From Sweltsa coloradensis (Eukaryota; Arthropoda; Insecta; Plecoptera; Chloroperlidae): a stretch of DNA of 64,000 bases. Positions 22,065-32,185 of this stretch are shown here, piece after piece. The position numbers and the translations under genes were made by a program. A model generated the notes under the pieces. The model was not told where the DNA came from, did no database searches, and worked only from the letters and a program-made list of their open reading frames with translations. Location of the stretch: the NCBI GenBank assembly GCA_024449915.1, contig JAMZAV010000804.1, positions 185,705-249,704 of the forward strand. Reading direction: 5' to 3'. Each line of letters opens with the position of its first letter. Within the stretch, counting starts at the first letter, position 1.

Positions 22065-22571
22065 ATACTAAGAAAATGCCCAAGTTATTGTTTGACAAAT
22101 GAATGAGCCATGTGTTGAGTATTTTTATTTATTTATTTATTTAATGTCTATCCTATTCAGTTAAAAAACTGATTTACAAAGGAGGACAACAGTACCTGGT
22201 AACATTCCCTTTCCTTACCCTACATAAGGCTAGATCCAGCATGTGTCTTTCTTGTCTGCCTATCATAGGCTAGAGTGGTGAATTATGACCTTACAGTTTA
22301 TTAGTATTAGTAGTTTTAGGCCGCTTTAACAGCTAAGATTATTCGCGCCTCAATTTCTACAAGTTTGAGCTACCCCCAATGTATACTCCTTTCCAGGGAG
22401 AGGAACGTAAGGGGTGACGCGGGGGGACAGTTGGCACGCCACGCCCTTAAACCAACATTACTCAAAACCCTATCATGTATACCTTATATCTCAATCAACT
22501 TGAATGCAAATGTTCCCACGTACCCGACACATGACTCGCTTACTTGTCTGACGACTTTGGCGTTTTCCTAG
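22065..22571. repeat. Short TIR element (family M) with internal insertion
   Basis: It begins ACTAAGAAAATGCCCAAGTT and ends GACTTTGGCGTTTTCCTAGT. It shares CATTCCCTTTCCTTACCCTA and GAATTATGACCTTACA with the 44716 copy and lies in the opposite orientation to 20166-20446. A (TTTA)n run at 22123-22143 and about 40 following bases look like extra DNA. Confidence 0.7.
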
Positions 22572-22574
22572 TCC

Positions 22575-22650
22575 AATTGGCTAAAGCGCCCTTATACCTG
22601 GAATGTGGGAGACCTGGGTTCAAACCCCTGGTCGCGAAAGATTTTGTAAT
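22575..22650 (+). repeat. tRNA-like segment
   Basis: GGGAGACCTGGGTTCAAACC contains a good pol III B box, preceded by CCAATTGGCTAAAGCGCCC in the position of a D-arm. Its inverted twin at about 20085-20165 reads GAGACCTGCGTTCAATCCCC on the minus strand. It is part of a SINE-like repeat, not a functional tRNA gene. Confidence 0.5.
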
Positions 22651-22660
22651 TTCCCGGATT

Positions 22661-23463
22661 GTTGGATGAGCGTAGCGAGCGTAGCGAGCGTAGCGAGTGG
22701 AGCGAAGACTTCAATTTCACTGACCCCCCAAAATATTTAGCTCGGGTGTTTTTTTTTGTTTTGTTTTTTTTTGTTTTTGTTTTTCCGTCTGTTTGTTCGC
22801 TCGATTCCGGGCAAACGGCATATGCGATCTTGATGAAAATTGGAGGGGACCTTCGTTTTCTCTGAACTTAGAGGTGTATTGTTTTTGGGTACAATCGAAA
22901 AAATATTTCTCATGAATATCGTACTTTTACGATTTTTTTCGATTTTTAGTGCGATATTTTCGTGACATTTGGTCCGATTCTGACCAAACGGGTTGGGCTA
23001 CAACGTTCATATTTCACATGGACATTAAGGTTATGGTGATGTAGTACCTTTTGAAAGAAAAAGTTGAAAAAGTTAGCCAGAATTCATAGAAATAAAGGTT
23101 TTAATATAAGTTTTTCAATTTTTAGAGCGATATTTTCGTCTCATTCGGGCCGATTCTGACCAAACGGGTGGGGCTACAACGTTCAGATTTCACATGGACA
23201 TTAAGGTTATGGTGATGTAGTACCTTTTGAAAGAAAAAGTTGAAAAAGTTAGCCAGAATCCACAGAAATAAAGGTTTTAATATGAGTTTATTGAGGTTTA
23301 TAATACCAATTAACACGTAACAATAGAAACTTGACAACAATCGCCTACAATGCATTCAAAAAGCATTTGCAAAGGAAAAGTGCAAACAAACGCAAAAAAC
23401 GCAAACAAAAAAATTACAAAACCGCTCATCCATCAACGCGGCGGGACTTTAGCGTTTTCCTAG
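22661..23463 (+). repeat. GGATGAGCG-family repeat (full copy)
   Basis: The left end is GTTGGATGAGCGTAGCGAGC with two extra GTAGCGAGC units; the right end reads CGCTCATCCATCAACGCGGC followed by TTTAGCGTTTTCCTAG. Two direct internal modules repeat GCGATATTTTCGT, GACCAAACGGGTGGG..ACGTTCA, CACATGGACATTAAGG and GATGTAGTACCTTTTG. The uninterrupted sequence at about 20070-20080 shows the site before insertion and reveals no obvious target duplication. Confidence 0.8.
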
Positions 23464-24079
23464 TATTTGAAAAATTATACATGTTTTGTAATGCATACAG
23501 TACCTACTATGGAAAATGTAGCCTGTACGAAATACGTGTAAAGATTGCAAGGTTTACTCAATCTCCCAGAGGAATTTGGGGGAACCTTGAGCGTGCAAGA
23601 TTCGATACACATTGGTCACTGCATGACAAATAAAAAATAAAATCTTCAAGAACAAAACCATTGTCATTAAATTAAATCCTATACTCATTTTCAGACTATT
23701 TTCCAATTTATTATTTCTAGTAGGTTTAAATCGCAATTGGATTTTACTCATTTTATAAGCAGTTCTCAGTAAACTTGCCCTCTCATGCACAAAGATTTAC
23801 CGGCGCAAAGTTGCGTCTCGTAAAAAATGGCGGACTTACGCAAATCTATATGTTAAATCATAGGGCTATAAAAACCGTAAGCACAAAGGTAGGTGCGTAA
23901 GCAGACTTGCGTGGCTAGATATTTCGGTAGAGTTGCGGCTACTCTGGATGTGACGCAAATGCCGACCCTCACCCTTTTTGTATCAGAAAATGAATATTTC
24001 AACTAAAATTTTTGTACCAACAAACAGTTAAGCAGGCAAGAAGCGTAAAATATGTAGTAAAAAATTGCAAAAAAGTTCA

Positions 24080-24180
24080 TAAAATGTAAGTGAAATTTGA
24101 ACCCGCGACCCTCAGCTTAGGAATTCCTCTCGTTACCGCTACTCCAAAGTGAACGGTAAATTTTGTGAATTTTGACCACT
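24080..24180 (-). repeat. Possible tRNA-derived segment inside the right arm
   Basis: On the minus strand GGTCGCGGGTTCAAATTTC resembles a pol III B box preceded by CGGTAACGAGAGGAATTCC. Its fold is weak; it is best read as a decayed SINE piece. Confidence 0.3.
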
Positions 24181-24601
24181 ATATACGTTGCAGGTTGCCA
24201 TAAAAACAAAATTTAATAAATTATTGCCGTTTGATAGTTGGAAATGTTCTTTTAGTGCTAGAATAATTTATTTGAGTCATTTGGGATTGGATTTTGCTTG
24301 CGTTTCGTTTCCGTTGATCTCCAAACATATCGCCGGAGACAATTCCGCCATCTTTGCCAATATTTGCGTCCGCAACTTTACTGACGCAAGTCTTTGTGCA
24401 CCGGATGTTTGTTTAAAATTTCAGCTCAATCTGTGTGGCCTTTCAGCCATATGGGACCGAACAAACAAACAGGCCTACATTTTACACACAGTTACTCACG
24501 ATCATGACCCGTTCGACTTGCGTTGTAAGATTACGTTCGCTGCGCTCACTCGTCAAATTATTTATTATTTGTAATGCAATCCAAAAGCTAGAAAATCCAA
24601 C

Positions 24602-24680
24602 TTGACCGGGGATTGAACCCTGGGTTCCCACTTGACAGGTGGATGCATTAGTTAGCCACTAGACTAGACCACTGAACCAG
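24602..24680 (-). repeat. tRNA-derived SINE head (Glu/Asp-like)
   Basis: The minus strand reads GGTTCAGTGGTCTAGTCTAG, then GTGGCTAACTAATGC, and ends CAGGGTTCAATCCCCGGTCA. The B box and T-stem are good and the 5' half resembles tRNA-Glu or -Asp. The anticodon arm is disturbed by extra bases, so it is not a usable tRNA. Confidence 0.5.
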
Positions 24681-24839
24681 TTTTGCTTGATAACATCTGG
24701 ATTGTTGGTGCATTATTGTTGTGAATGGATAGAACAGTACTGCAATGAATCTGCTGCCTTTGAACTGACCAACCAAACTCAATTTATGATAAAACTTTTA
24801 AGTGTCTTGCACTGCGCTGATCTGTCACAGTGGTGGATG

Positions 24840-25215
24840 ATAATATATCTGCCAACGTTTCAAAGACTATGTTATCTTCTTCATCAGGACTTGATGAATT
24901 GATGCTTGTTTCTTTTTCTTGTTTCCCCTAATGTTACTATTAAATTTTTACTTAATGTCTTTTGCCAGACACCTTTCTATTTCAATATGTCTGGGGTGGA
25001 AGATTACGAAATAGAAAAATGTCTGGCAAATGACAACTGTTAGTGGAATTTAGGTAGCTTATGTAGAATAACCAATCAAAATTGTTTAATAGTAACAATA
25101 GGGGAAAACAAGAAAAATAAACCAGCATCAATTCTTATACATCATCCATCATATTTCAAGTCCTGACAAAGAAAACAACATGGTCTTTAAAACGTTGGCA
25201 GATGTATCATACATC
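24840..25215. mobile_element. Small Penelope-like inverted tail pair (family E)
   Basis: The sequence ATCTGCCAACGTTTC...TCATCAGGACTTGA at 24848-24893 recurs inverted as TCAAGTCCTGACAAAG...AAAACGTTGGCAGAT at 25156-25203. GTTTCCCCTAATGTTACTAT and its inverse near 25090-25110, and TTTTGCCAGACA / TGTCTGGCAAATG, show that arms of about 150-165 nt flank a short centre. It has the form of the other PLE tail dimers here but no coding region. Confidence 0.55.
24851..24890 (-). ncRNA. Hammerhead-ribozyme-like core (family E tail)
   Basis: The minus strand reads CTGATGA, a hairpin closed by AGAAGA and TCTTT, then GAAACGTTGGC. This fits the hammerhead order CUGANGA, stem II, GAAA, minimal stem III (AC/GU) and cleavage at GUH. 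A short stem I can form between GTC before the core and GGC after it. PLE tails are known to carry hammerheads; activity here is inferred. Confidence 0.45.
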
Positions 25216-25254
25216 AATACTACAGAACAGTCCGATAAATAAATAATGTAATAA

Positions 25255-26510
25255 TTAATGTCATTATTTATTTATTTATTGTTTATCCTTGTTTGTTACA
25301 TTTTACAACAAGAAACGGTGTCGACGCTAGCAAATATTTTGCTAAAACACTTAAAATCTGTGAAAATCTCGTGCCGCGAAGAGCCTTGCTGAAGCACGTG
25401 AAACTAACTAATTTGGCTCATGTAGTTGGTTCTAGCTCCCTCAAGTGCTCCCTGCACAGGGAAGGGAAATGACTCACTAGGCAGTCTTTGAGGGCGGGCG
25501 GCAGGTCGTTCCATGGTTTAACAACCCGGAAAAAAAAACACGTTGGCCGAGCACTCCTTTTGCCGGAGGGGGTTGGAGGCGAGGGTGCCTACTATTGTCG
25601 CCTCTCAACAAGCGGCCCTGGATGATGCGCGCGCACACGTCAAAATCAGTGGCGCCGCTGAGGCATCTTTTTAAAAAACACCATGGGAGGTATGTGTACT
25701 GCAGGTGCATGGTCATTGGCATAACCTGCTTCTGGTTACAGGGTGGGGGGAGGTTACGCCATGTATGAAATGCAGCGCCCTTCTCTGCACCCTCTCAAGC
25801 TTGGTAGTGTTCTCGATGGTGGTTGGGTGCCAGGCGGGGAGGCCGAAAGTCATGGTGGGCTTAACTAGCGACAGGTAGGCCATCCTCTTGACGCGCGGCG
25901 TGCAGCCGTGCAGGTTGCGGGCCGCGAAACCCAGCACCTGCAACGCCTTGGCCCGCAAGATGTCGGTGTGCACGTTCCATCGGAGGTCTCAATTGTGATG
26001 TGAACGCCGAGGAGGCGCTGCTTGTCGACGTACTCGAGTGGGACACCATCGATGGTGTACATGAAGTAAAGTGGGGTGCAAGCGCGCGTGATGTCCATCA
26101 TCTTGCACTTAGGGCGTTCAGCTACATGTCATTGTTTTCGCACCAGATCTGAATGTCGTCTAGGTCTGCTTGGAGGGCGTCTGCATCCTCTTGGGTAACC
26201 AGTACAGGGTGACGTCGTCAGCGTCCTGGAGCATTTGGATCCTTGCCGAGGTAGGGAGGTCGGCTACGAAGACGTTAATAGCAGGGGGCCGAGCACACTG
26301 CCCTGGATGACGCCCGAGGGCACGTCCCGGAATTCTGAACGCTCGCCGTTGAACTGGACGAACTGCGTGCGGCCGACCAGGAAACTCTCAAACCTCCTAA
26401 GCAAATTGCCCTTAATGCCATAATGCTCAAGCTTGAATAGTAGACGCACGTGCAGCACTTTATCAAATGCTTTAGACCAATCGAGAAAGACACAGTGAAT
26501 ATTTATAATG
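25255..26510 (-). pseudogene. LINE 3' fragment: reverse transcriptase C-terminal part
   Basis: Minus-strand frames 26493-26264 give FDWSKAFDKVLHVRLLFK (read across frames), RTQFVQFNGERSEF and GVIQGSVLGPLLL. The catalytic loop near 26205-26180 reads LQDADDVTLYW, where Y or F normally precedes ADD. Frames 26101-25713 and 25722-25477 give the C-terminal region (ERVQRRALHFIHGV). The left end is an ATTT-rich 3' tail at 25260-25290. Multiple frame changes and 5' truncation make it a dead copy from a different family than the LINE at 5.4 kb. Confidence 0.7.
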
Positions 26511-27040
26511 TCATTGCTTGTTACCTAGCATCTATGGGAGTGTTTCTTGACTTACCAAGTTGAGAAATAAACACTCGCTCATACCTGAATTAGGTAATGA
26601 TATTATAAATAATGTTTTGTTGTTCAGTTCAAAGATACCAGATTGGTGCAATGTATCCATTCATATTTATAATGTACAACAATCTAGAAGTTATGAAGTT
26701 ACCGACAAAGTGTAGTATTAAGGACGTCCTCTCAGCAAGTGCTGGAGACTCGGGTATGACCCCTGGTCAATTTTTTTTTTTTTATTATATTAAATGCAAT
26801 AATTTCCATCTATATGGGAGTGTTTCCCCACGAACAAAATGAAGAAAGAAAGAAATATTGATATGTCATCTTTAGATTTTATGTAGACCACAAATTTGTT
26901 TCTTTATCTATTGATGTTTCAATAACATTTCAACAGATTATATAAATAAATTTATATATAAATATATGTTTTTGAATGTTTTCGTGGCCGATATGTATCA
27001 AAGTAATCGGTTTTTCGGTTTCAATGCCACGTATATTATC

Positions 27041-27090
27041 ATTGGGCCGACTTTTTGATGAGATTTCACTCATCATCTTCAGGGCCAATA
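27041..27090 (-). ncRNA. Hammerhead-like motif, degenerate (family A tail)
   Basis: The minus strand reads CCCTGAAGATGATGAGTGAA followed by ATCTCATCAAAAAGTCGG. CUGAAGA fits CUGANGA and TGATGAG pairs with CTCATCA as stem II, but GAAA is replaced by AAAA, so this copy should be inactive. Its partner at 37375-37415 keeps GAAA. Confidence 0.4.
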
Positions 27091-27261
27091 CAACTTTAAA
27101 TATTAAAAACGAAAACTAAATCACTATTGATAAATACAGAACAAAACTGGAGAGAAAAAACAACAAAAGTCAACAATAGAAATCACTGCACACATGACGA
27201 ATTAATATCATTCAAAGAAAGCCATTGAAAAGCTTGTCGTTGCACAGAAACTAGAAAGTCA

Positions 27262-27762
27262 TTACATGTCCGTCTTTACGTTTTTCGTCATGGATCTTGT
27301 CACTCTGACCGTCGATTCATTTACTTGTAGATCATCTGCATGTATTAACTGAGGCGTTGATTGTTGGTCTGTAGGTTTTACAGTTAGCCTATGTGATTTA
27401 ACATGGATTCCTGAAATTGCAGGTTTCCATGTTACTGATAAACGTTGGCTATCTTGCTGTTTATTTAGACTGTGAGCTCTTTTGTTTATCTCGATGGCTT
27501 CTCGTAACATTCTAGGAAGAAATTCCTCAACGGTGGCAATGGGTTTCATGCCAGCAAAGTCGATAACATGGCCACTTTCCTTAGTATGTTGAGCAAGGAC
27601 TGATGTTCTGTCCATGTGCTCAACAGCTAGCCTGTGTTCCTGTTGTCGTTCAAACATGTTCCTCCCTGTTTGACCCACATAGCATCTGTCACAATTCCCA
27701 CATGGTATTTCATACACGCCACTACCTTCTAGGTGGATGTGGTCCTTACTACTTCTTAACAA
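27262..27762 (-). CDS. GIY-YIG endonuclease domain and C-terminus of Penelope-like protein (family A)
   Basis: The frame reads LEGSGVYEIPCGNCDRCYVG then QTGRNMFERQQEH, the PLE type of GIY-YIG nuclease with its CxxC before YVGQT; SVLAQHTKESGHVIDF follows, and the protein ends TVRVTRSMTKNVKTDM. In PLEs this domain makes the target nick. The frame joins the RT region upstream only after a frameshift at about 27770-27830, where KQNIKTVFNT can be read in another frame. Confidence 0.85.
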   Translation of the reverse strand: MLRSSKDHIHLEGSGVYEIPCGNCDRCYVGQTGRNMFERQQEHRLAVEHMDRTSVLAQHTKESGHVIDFAGMKPIATVEEFLPRMLREAIEINKRAHSLNKQQDSQRLSVTWKPAISGIHVKSHRLTVKPTDQQSTPQLIHADDLQVNESTVRVTRSMTKNVKTDM

Positions 27763-27784
27763 CTCTCCTATCTTTCTGTCGGTG

Positions 27785-28796
27785 TTAAAGACTGTCTTGA
27801 TGTTTTGTTTGGCAAGAATTTTTCCTATTCTGTCCTACTCCTTTAACATACGGCAAATATGCAGTTGCAAGTGGTTCTTCTTTTTCTGTACCTACATCTT
27901 TTTCCGAGTTAGTTTGTCGTCTGAGGGCCTTTTGAATGATTCTATTTGGAAAACCATTCTGCTTGAGTCCATCTCCTAGTATACGAAACTCTTCTTCAGC
28001 ATGATCGGCATCAGCTATTCTGCGAGAACGTATAGCTAATGTGTACGCTACTGATCGGATCTGGGCTGGATGATGATGTGAATTAGAATTTAAATATCTG
28101 TTAGGCCCTAGACTGTGATCCGGATTCTGTATAAGTAAAACATCGAGGAACGGAAGTCTTCCTTCTTCTTCTACCTCCATAGTGAATTGAATATATTTGT
28201 GAATACCATTTAGATGATTGTGAAACTCGTCCAGATTCTCGCGACCATGCTGCCATATAGCAAACACATCATCTATATATCTTAGCCAGCATCTAGGTTT
28301 GAGTGGAGCGGTATCTAGAGCTTTAACTTCAAATTCTTACATGAAAAGATTGGCTACCACAGGTGACAAAGGCGAGCCCATTGGTGCTCCAGACACTTGT
28401 TTATAAAAATTCTCTTCATACATGAAATACGTGGAACTCATACAATGACGTGTTAAATCCACAACATGTTTGGGTTGGCCACAAGTTTGTTCTTTTCTAA
28501 ATCTTTGAGAACTTAATCAACGGGCACTTTCGTGAAAAGCGAAACAACATCAAAACTGACTAACAAGTCCCCTGGATTCATTTTCACATCTCTCATCAAC
28601 TCAACGAAATGAGTCGAGTTCTTGACGTATGAATCGGCGTCTTCTGTTAGAGGCTGCATGATTTTCACCAGATGTCGTGAAAGAGCTTGTGTTGGTGAGT
28701 TAACTGCAATGACGATTGGTCGAAGTGGGACGTCACGTTTGTGGATTTTTGGTAGACCATATAGTTTTGGGACCCTGGACGATTTTTCTCTATCAT
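27785..28796 (-). pseudogene. Penelope-like reverse transcriptase (family A), disrupted
   Basis: Across changing frames I read PKLYGLPKIHKRDVPLRPIV, LLVSFDVVSLFTKVPV, then GAPMGSPLSPVVANLFM at about 28385-28335, RYIDDVFAIWQHG at about 28280-28245 with the catalytic DD, and EEGRLPFLDVLL. These are RT motifs in the PLE arrangement. Stops near 28515 and frame changes near 28330 and 27830 inactivate it. The N-terminal part before PKLYG is missing. Confidence 0.8.
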
Positions 28797-28955
28797 CAGT
28801 CCTTGCTCAACATACTAAGGAAAGTGGCCATGTTATCGACTTTGCTGGCATGAAACCCATTGCCACCGTTGAGAAGTTTCTTCCTAGAATGTAACGAGAA
28901 GCCATCGAGATAAACAAAAGAGCTCACAGTCTAAATAAACAGCAAGATAGCCAAC

Positions 28956-29915
28956 GGGTCGGGGTATTAGCACAGAAATGCCTTAGCACAGAAACGCCGT
29001 TACACCGAAAATTGAATTGATATTTTGTCTTAGTTATTTGAGCAGTATGGTTCTTTACACCGAATCGCCGTAGCACCGAATTGCCGTTACGCAGAAAATT
29101 CGGCAAAAACGACAGTATGTGTCTTTAGACCGAAATTCGGTGTAACGGCCTATCCGGATGGGCCGTTACACAGAAACAAGTACTTTAAAACCAGCAAACT
29201 GCATGGTCCTTAGCACAGAAACGCCGTTACACCGAAAAGGAAAATGGATGAAAATTCCTCACAGAATAGCAGTGTCTGACTTGAGACCGAAATGCAGAGT
29301 GTGCTTTGAAACCGAAATTCGGTGTAACGGCCCATCCGGATGGGTCGTTACACCGAATCACAGTCTGTGTCTTGACACCGAATTACAGTGTATGTCTTTA
29401 GACCGAAATTCTGTGTAACAGCCCATCCGGATAGGCCATTACACCGAATCACAGTCTGTGTCTTGAGACCGAATTACATTATTTTTTAATTTTTAATTTG
29501 AAATAATAAGTTTACCCTTTTGGTTACAAAAAGTACTAAACTGGACATTTTCTACTACCCTACATAGTGTGCCCTATAGGCAACCCACTAGACATGGGAG
29601 AATTGAAGTCGGCATAAACAAGGCGCGCCGTCCAGGCATTTCACATCAAATCATTTGCTAGAAACAACCTTCGACCAGATTATTAGGTCTCTACTAGGCA
29701 CTGGTGCTTCTAGTGGAAGCTTTTACAGCTCCATTAACTTAGCCCCTCCCTCACCCCCCCACCCCCCACATACACAAATTTGAATTTCCAAAATGATGTC
29801 GACGTTTTGTCCTAAAATGTGCCGTATTCAAATCGTTTTGAGCAGCACCGGATTTGAAGCTAAGATATCGTCAATAGCCAGCCAGCATCTCACATTTGAA
29901 TTCCAAAATGTAAAC
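28956..29915 (+). repeat. Left terminal inverted repeat with GTTACACCGAA subrepeats
   Basis: TTAGCACAGAAACGCCGTTA and CACCGAA motifs recur in the first 250 nt. Near 29320-29350 and 29420-29450 GGTGTAACGGCCCATCCGGA is followed by its own inverse, so each subrepeat is itself a hairpin. The inner half holds the G-tract unit CTCCATTAACTTAGCCCC and GTGCCGTATTCAAATCGTTT. Confidence 0.8.
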
Positions 29916-29923
29916 GGAAACGC

Positions 29924-30390
29924 ACCGAATCACAGTCTGTGTCTTGAGACCGAATTTCATTGTTTTGTTTTTTTAGAATTTAGTAAGTAATAAGTTAACC
30001 TTCTTGGTCGTCAACTAAACGATTTTCTTCTACCCTGCATAGTTTGCCCAAAAGGCAACCCACTAGACATGGAAGAATTGAAGTCAGCATAAACAAGACG
30101 CGCCGTTTAGGCAATTCACATCAAATCATCTGCAAGAAACAACCTTCGAACAGATAATTAGGACTCTACTAGGCACTGGTGCGTCTAGCTAGAGGAATCT
30201 TTTCTTTTACAGCTCCATTAACTTAGTCCCTCCCCCCCCCCCTCCCCCCCACACAGATTGGAATTTCCAAAATGTGATTATGTCGACGTTTTGTGCTTAA
30301 ATGTGCCGTATTTAAATCGTTTTGAGCAGCTCCGGATTTGACGCCAGCATCCCACATTTGAATTCCAAAATGTAAACAGAAACTGACAAA
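29924..30390 (+). repeat. Second direct copy of the inner TIR unit
   Basis: It repeats the preceding ~450 nt: CACAGTCTGTGTCTTGAGAC, GGCAACCCACTAGACATGG, CTAGGCACTGGTGCGTCTAG, CTCCATTAACTTAGTCCC and CAAATCGTTTTGAGCAGC occur in the same order as at 29450-29905. Confidence 0.75.
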
Positions 30391-30458
30391 CGTGCTAATT
30401 TCTGCTTAAAATTAGCTACTTGGTAATTTGTTTCAACAATTTCAACACCCTTTCCCCC

Positions 30459-31104
30459 TTAAGGCTATTGTACCACCTCTGGCCGATAATTTGAAAGTCG
30501 AAGAAACATGTCTGAAAAGTTTGCTGAATGAAAGAAGCCCATTAAAATAACAGAAAAAAAATTGTGAATTTTTTTGGGCGGTACATAATCTCACTTTTGG
30601 AAATTATATTTAGATTTTTGGACAAAAGTGTAATATACAAGACTATTTCAAAATTAAATTTTGAGAATCGGTTTTCTGGACATAGTTTCTAAACACCTTT
30701 AGCTATAGCTTGACTTAAGCTAAAATAGTTTTCTGAAAATAACAGTTGGTGTACGAATTTTTTTGTCAAACGGTACAAATACGAGTTTAGTACCGTTTGA
30801 CAAAAAAATTCGTACACCAACTGTTATTTCAGAAAACTATTTTAGCTATAGTCAAGTTATAGCTAAAGGTGTTTAGAAACTATGTCCAGAAAACCGATTC
30901 TCAAAATTTAATTTTGAAATAGTCTTGTATATTACACTTTTGTCCAAAAATTTAAATATAATTTCCAAAAGTGAGGTTATATCCCGCCCAAAAAAATTCA
31001 TAATTTTTTTTCTGTTATTTTTAGGCCTTCTTTCATTCAGCAAACTTTTCAGACATGTTTCTTCGACTTTCAAATTATCGGCCAGAGGTGGTACAATAGC
31101 CTTA
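30459..31104. repeat. Near-perfect 646-bp palindrome
   Basis: The left arm starts TTAAGGCTATTGTACCACCT and the right arm ends AGGTGGTACAATAGCCTTAA. The arms are about 318 and 315 nt, with a loop of only 13 nt (30777-30789) between GGTAC and GTACC. A few substitutions and small indels occur. It has no coding capacity of note. RNA from either strand would fold into one long hairpin. Confidence 0.95.
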
Positions 31105-31212
31105 ACAAAATTTCAAGAAATTCTACCATTTTTTAATTACATTCCAATCAATTTAATTGTGACCAATTATATATATAAATATATATTAGTACTTTAGACA
31201 GAAATTAAAAAA

Positions 31213-31287
31213 GTGACTACACCGGGGTTTGAACCCGAGACCTTAGCTGTCCGGGCTATGCTCTTACCAACTGAGCTATGCAGCCAC
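31213..31287 (-). tRNA. tRNA-like sequence (pseudo-tRNA), copy 1
   Basis: The minus strand gives a 75-nt cloverleaf-like sequence: acceptor GTGGCTG with TAGTCAC, D-arm TAGCTCAGTTGGTAAGAGCA, T-arm CGGGTTCAAACCCCG. The anticodon loop CCGGACA lacks the invariant U33, and its stem is only four pairs. This argues for a tRNA-derived repeat or pseudogene and not a working tRNA. Confidence 0.55.
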
Positions 31288-31504
31288 CAAATAAAAACTG
31301 TCTAAATTCTTGGTCTGTTTTGTACATTGTTAATAACGAGTGTAGAGCAGCTGAATGCATTGCCTTTTAGACTACAACGAAATTAACTGGAGAATACAAA
31401 CCATCTCTGTAACCCTAGAGGTGGGATATATGATCTTTAACCTTGGTTTTATAGTAGGCGACTATGACGTTGTTATGTTAGTACCTGAGACATAAATTAA
31501 AAAA

Positions 31505-31540
31505 GTGACTACACCAGGGTTTGAACCCGGGACCTATGAA
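31505..31540 (-). repeat. Truncated tRNA-like sequence, copy 2
   Basis: Only the T-arm half (minus strand, CGGGTTCAAACCCTGGTGTA) remains; the sequence then passes into the CCAAGGTTAAACATCATAT repeat shared by all copies. Confidence 0.5.
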
Positions 31541-31706
31541 GCCAAGGTTAAACATCATATATCCCACCTCTAGGGTTACACTTACAGAGATGGTTTGTAT
31601 TCTCCAGTTAATTTCGTTGTAGTCTAAAAGGCAGTGTTTTCAGCTGCTCTATACACGTTAATAACAATGTACAAAACAGACCAAGAATTTAGACAGTTTT
31701 AAATTG

Positions 31707-31783
31707 GTGGCTGCATAGCTCAGATGGTAAGAGCATATAGCCCGGACAGCTAAGGTCCCGGGTTCAAACCCCGGTGTAGTCAC
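31707..31783 (+). tRNA. tRNA-like sequence (pseudo-tRNA), copy 3
   Basis: It is the inverted twin of copy 1 with TAGCTCAGATGGTAAGAGCA and CCCGGGTTCAAACCCCGG. It has two extra bases (GCATATAGCC) before the anticodon arm. Flanks match copy 1 inverted, including the CCAAGAATTTAGACAGTTTT segment. Confidence 0.55.
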
Positions 31784-32185
31784 TTTTTAATTTCTGTCTT
31801 AAGTATTAACATAACAACGTCATAGTTACTACACCGGGGATCGCTTTTTTAATTTCTGTCTAAATTACTAACATAACAGCGTCATAGTCGCCTACTATAA
31901 AACCAAGGTTAAACACATATATATATAATATAATAAAAATATATACATATATATACCCCGGTGTAGTCACTTTTTAATTTCTGTCTAAAGTACTAACATA
32001 ACAGCGTCATAGTCGCCTACTATAAACCCAAGTTTAAACATCATATTTCCCAACTCTAGGGTTACAGAGATGGTTTGTATTTAGCCAAATTAATTTCATG
32101 TGCAGTCTAATAGGCAGTGCAATCTGCTCTACACACGTTATTAACAATGTACAAAACAGACCAAAAATTAGACAGTTTTAAATTG

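Larger units (their letters stand above)
22065..24556 (-). repeat. Right arm of the inverted composite repeat
   Basis: Read from the right end the order is segment A' (24556 to about 23525, starting at the inverse of CTGCGCTCACTCGTC), the linker, T' (about 22650-22575) and M' (22571-22065), which mirrors the left arm. The arm is longer because a GGATGAGCG repeat (22661-23463) was inserted in the linker, a TTTA run and extra DNA entered M', and A' keeps about 550 nt absent from A. The left arm provides the empty site for the GGATGAGCG insertion. Confidence 0.75.
26985..28796 (-). mobile_element. Penelope-like retroelement (family A), 5'-truncated, minus strand
   Basis: On the minus strand reverse transcriptase motifs (28796-27785) precede a GIY-YIG nuclease (27762-27262) and a tail ending in ACTTTGATACATATCGG. 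This RT then GIY-YIG order is specific to Penelope-like elements. At 28796 the sequence turns abruptly into an inverted copy of its own 3' part, which continues to 28955 and then from 37029 to about 37460. Confidence 0.85.

Noticed and set aside
29320..29460. Rho-independent terminator or operator from the perfect short palindromes
   Set aside because: The palindromes are repeated subunits of a transposon terminus in a eukaryotic genome, without a T-tract or an adjacent gene.
31707..31783. Functional tRNA gene
   Set aside because: The anticodon loop lacks U33, the anticodon stem is disturbed and the unit is part of a repeated block.
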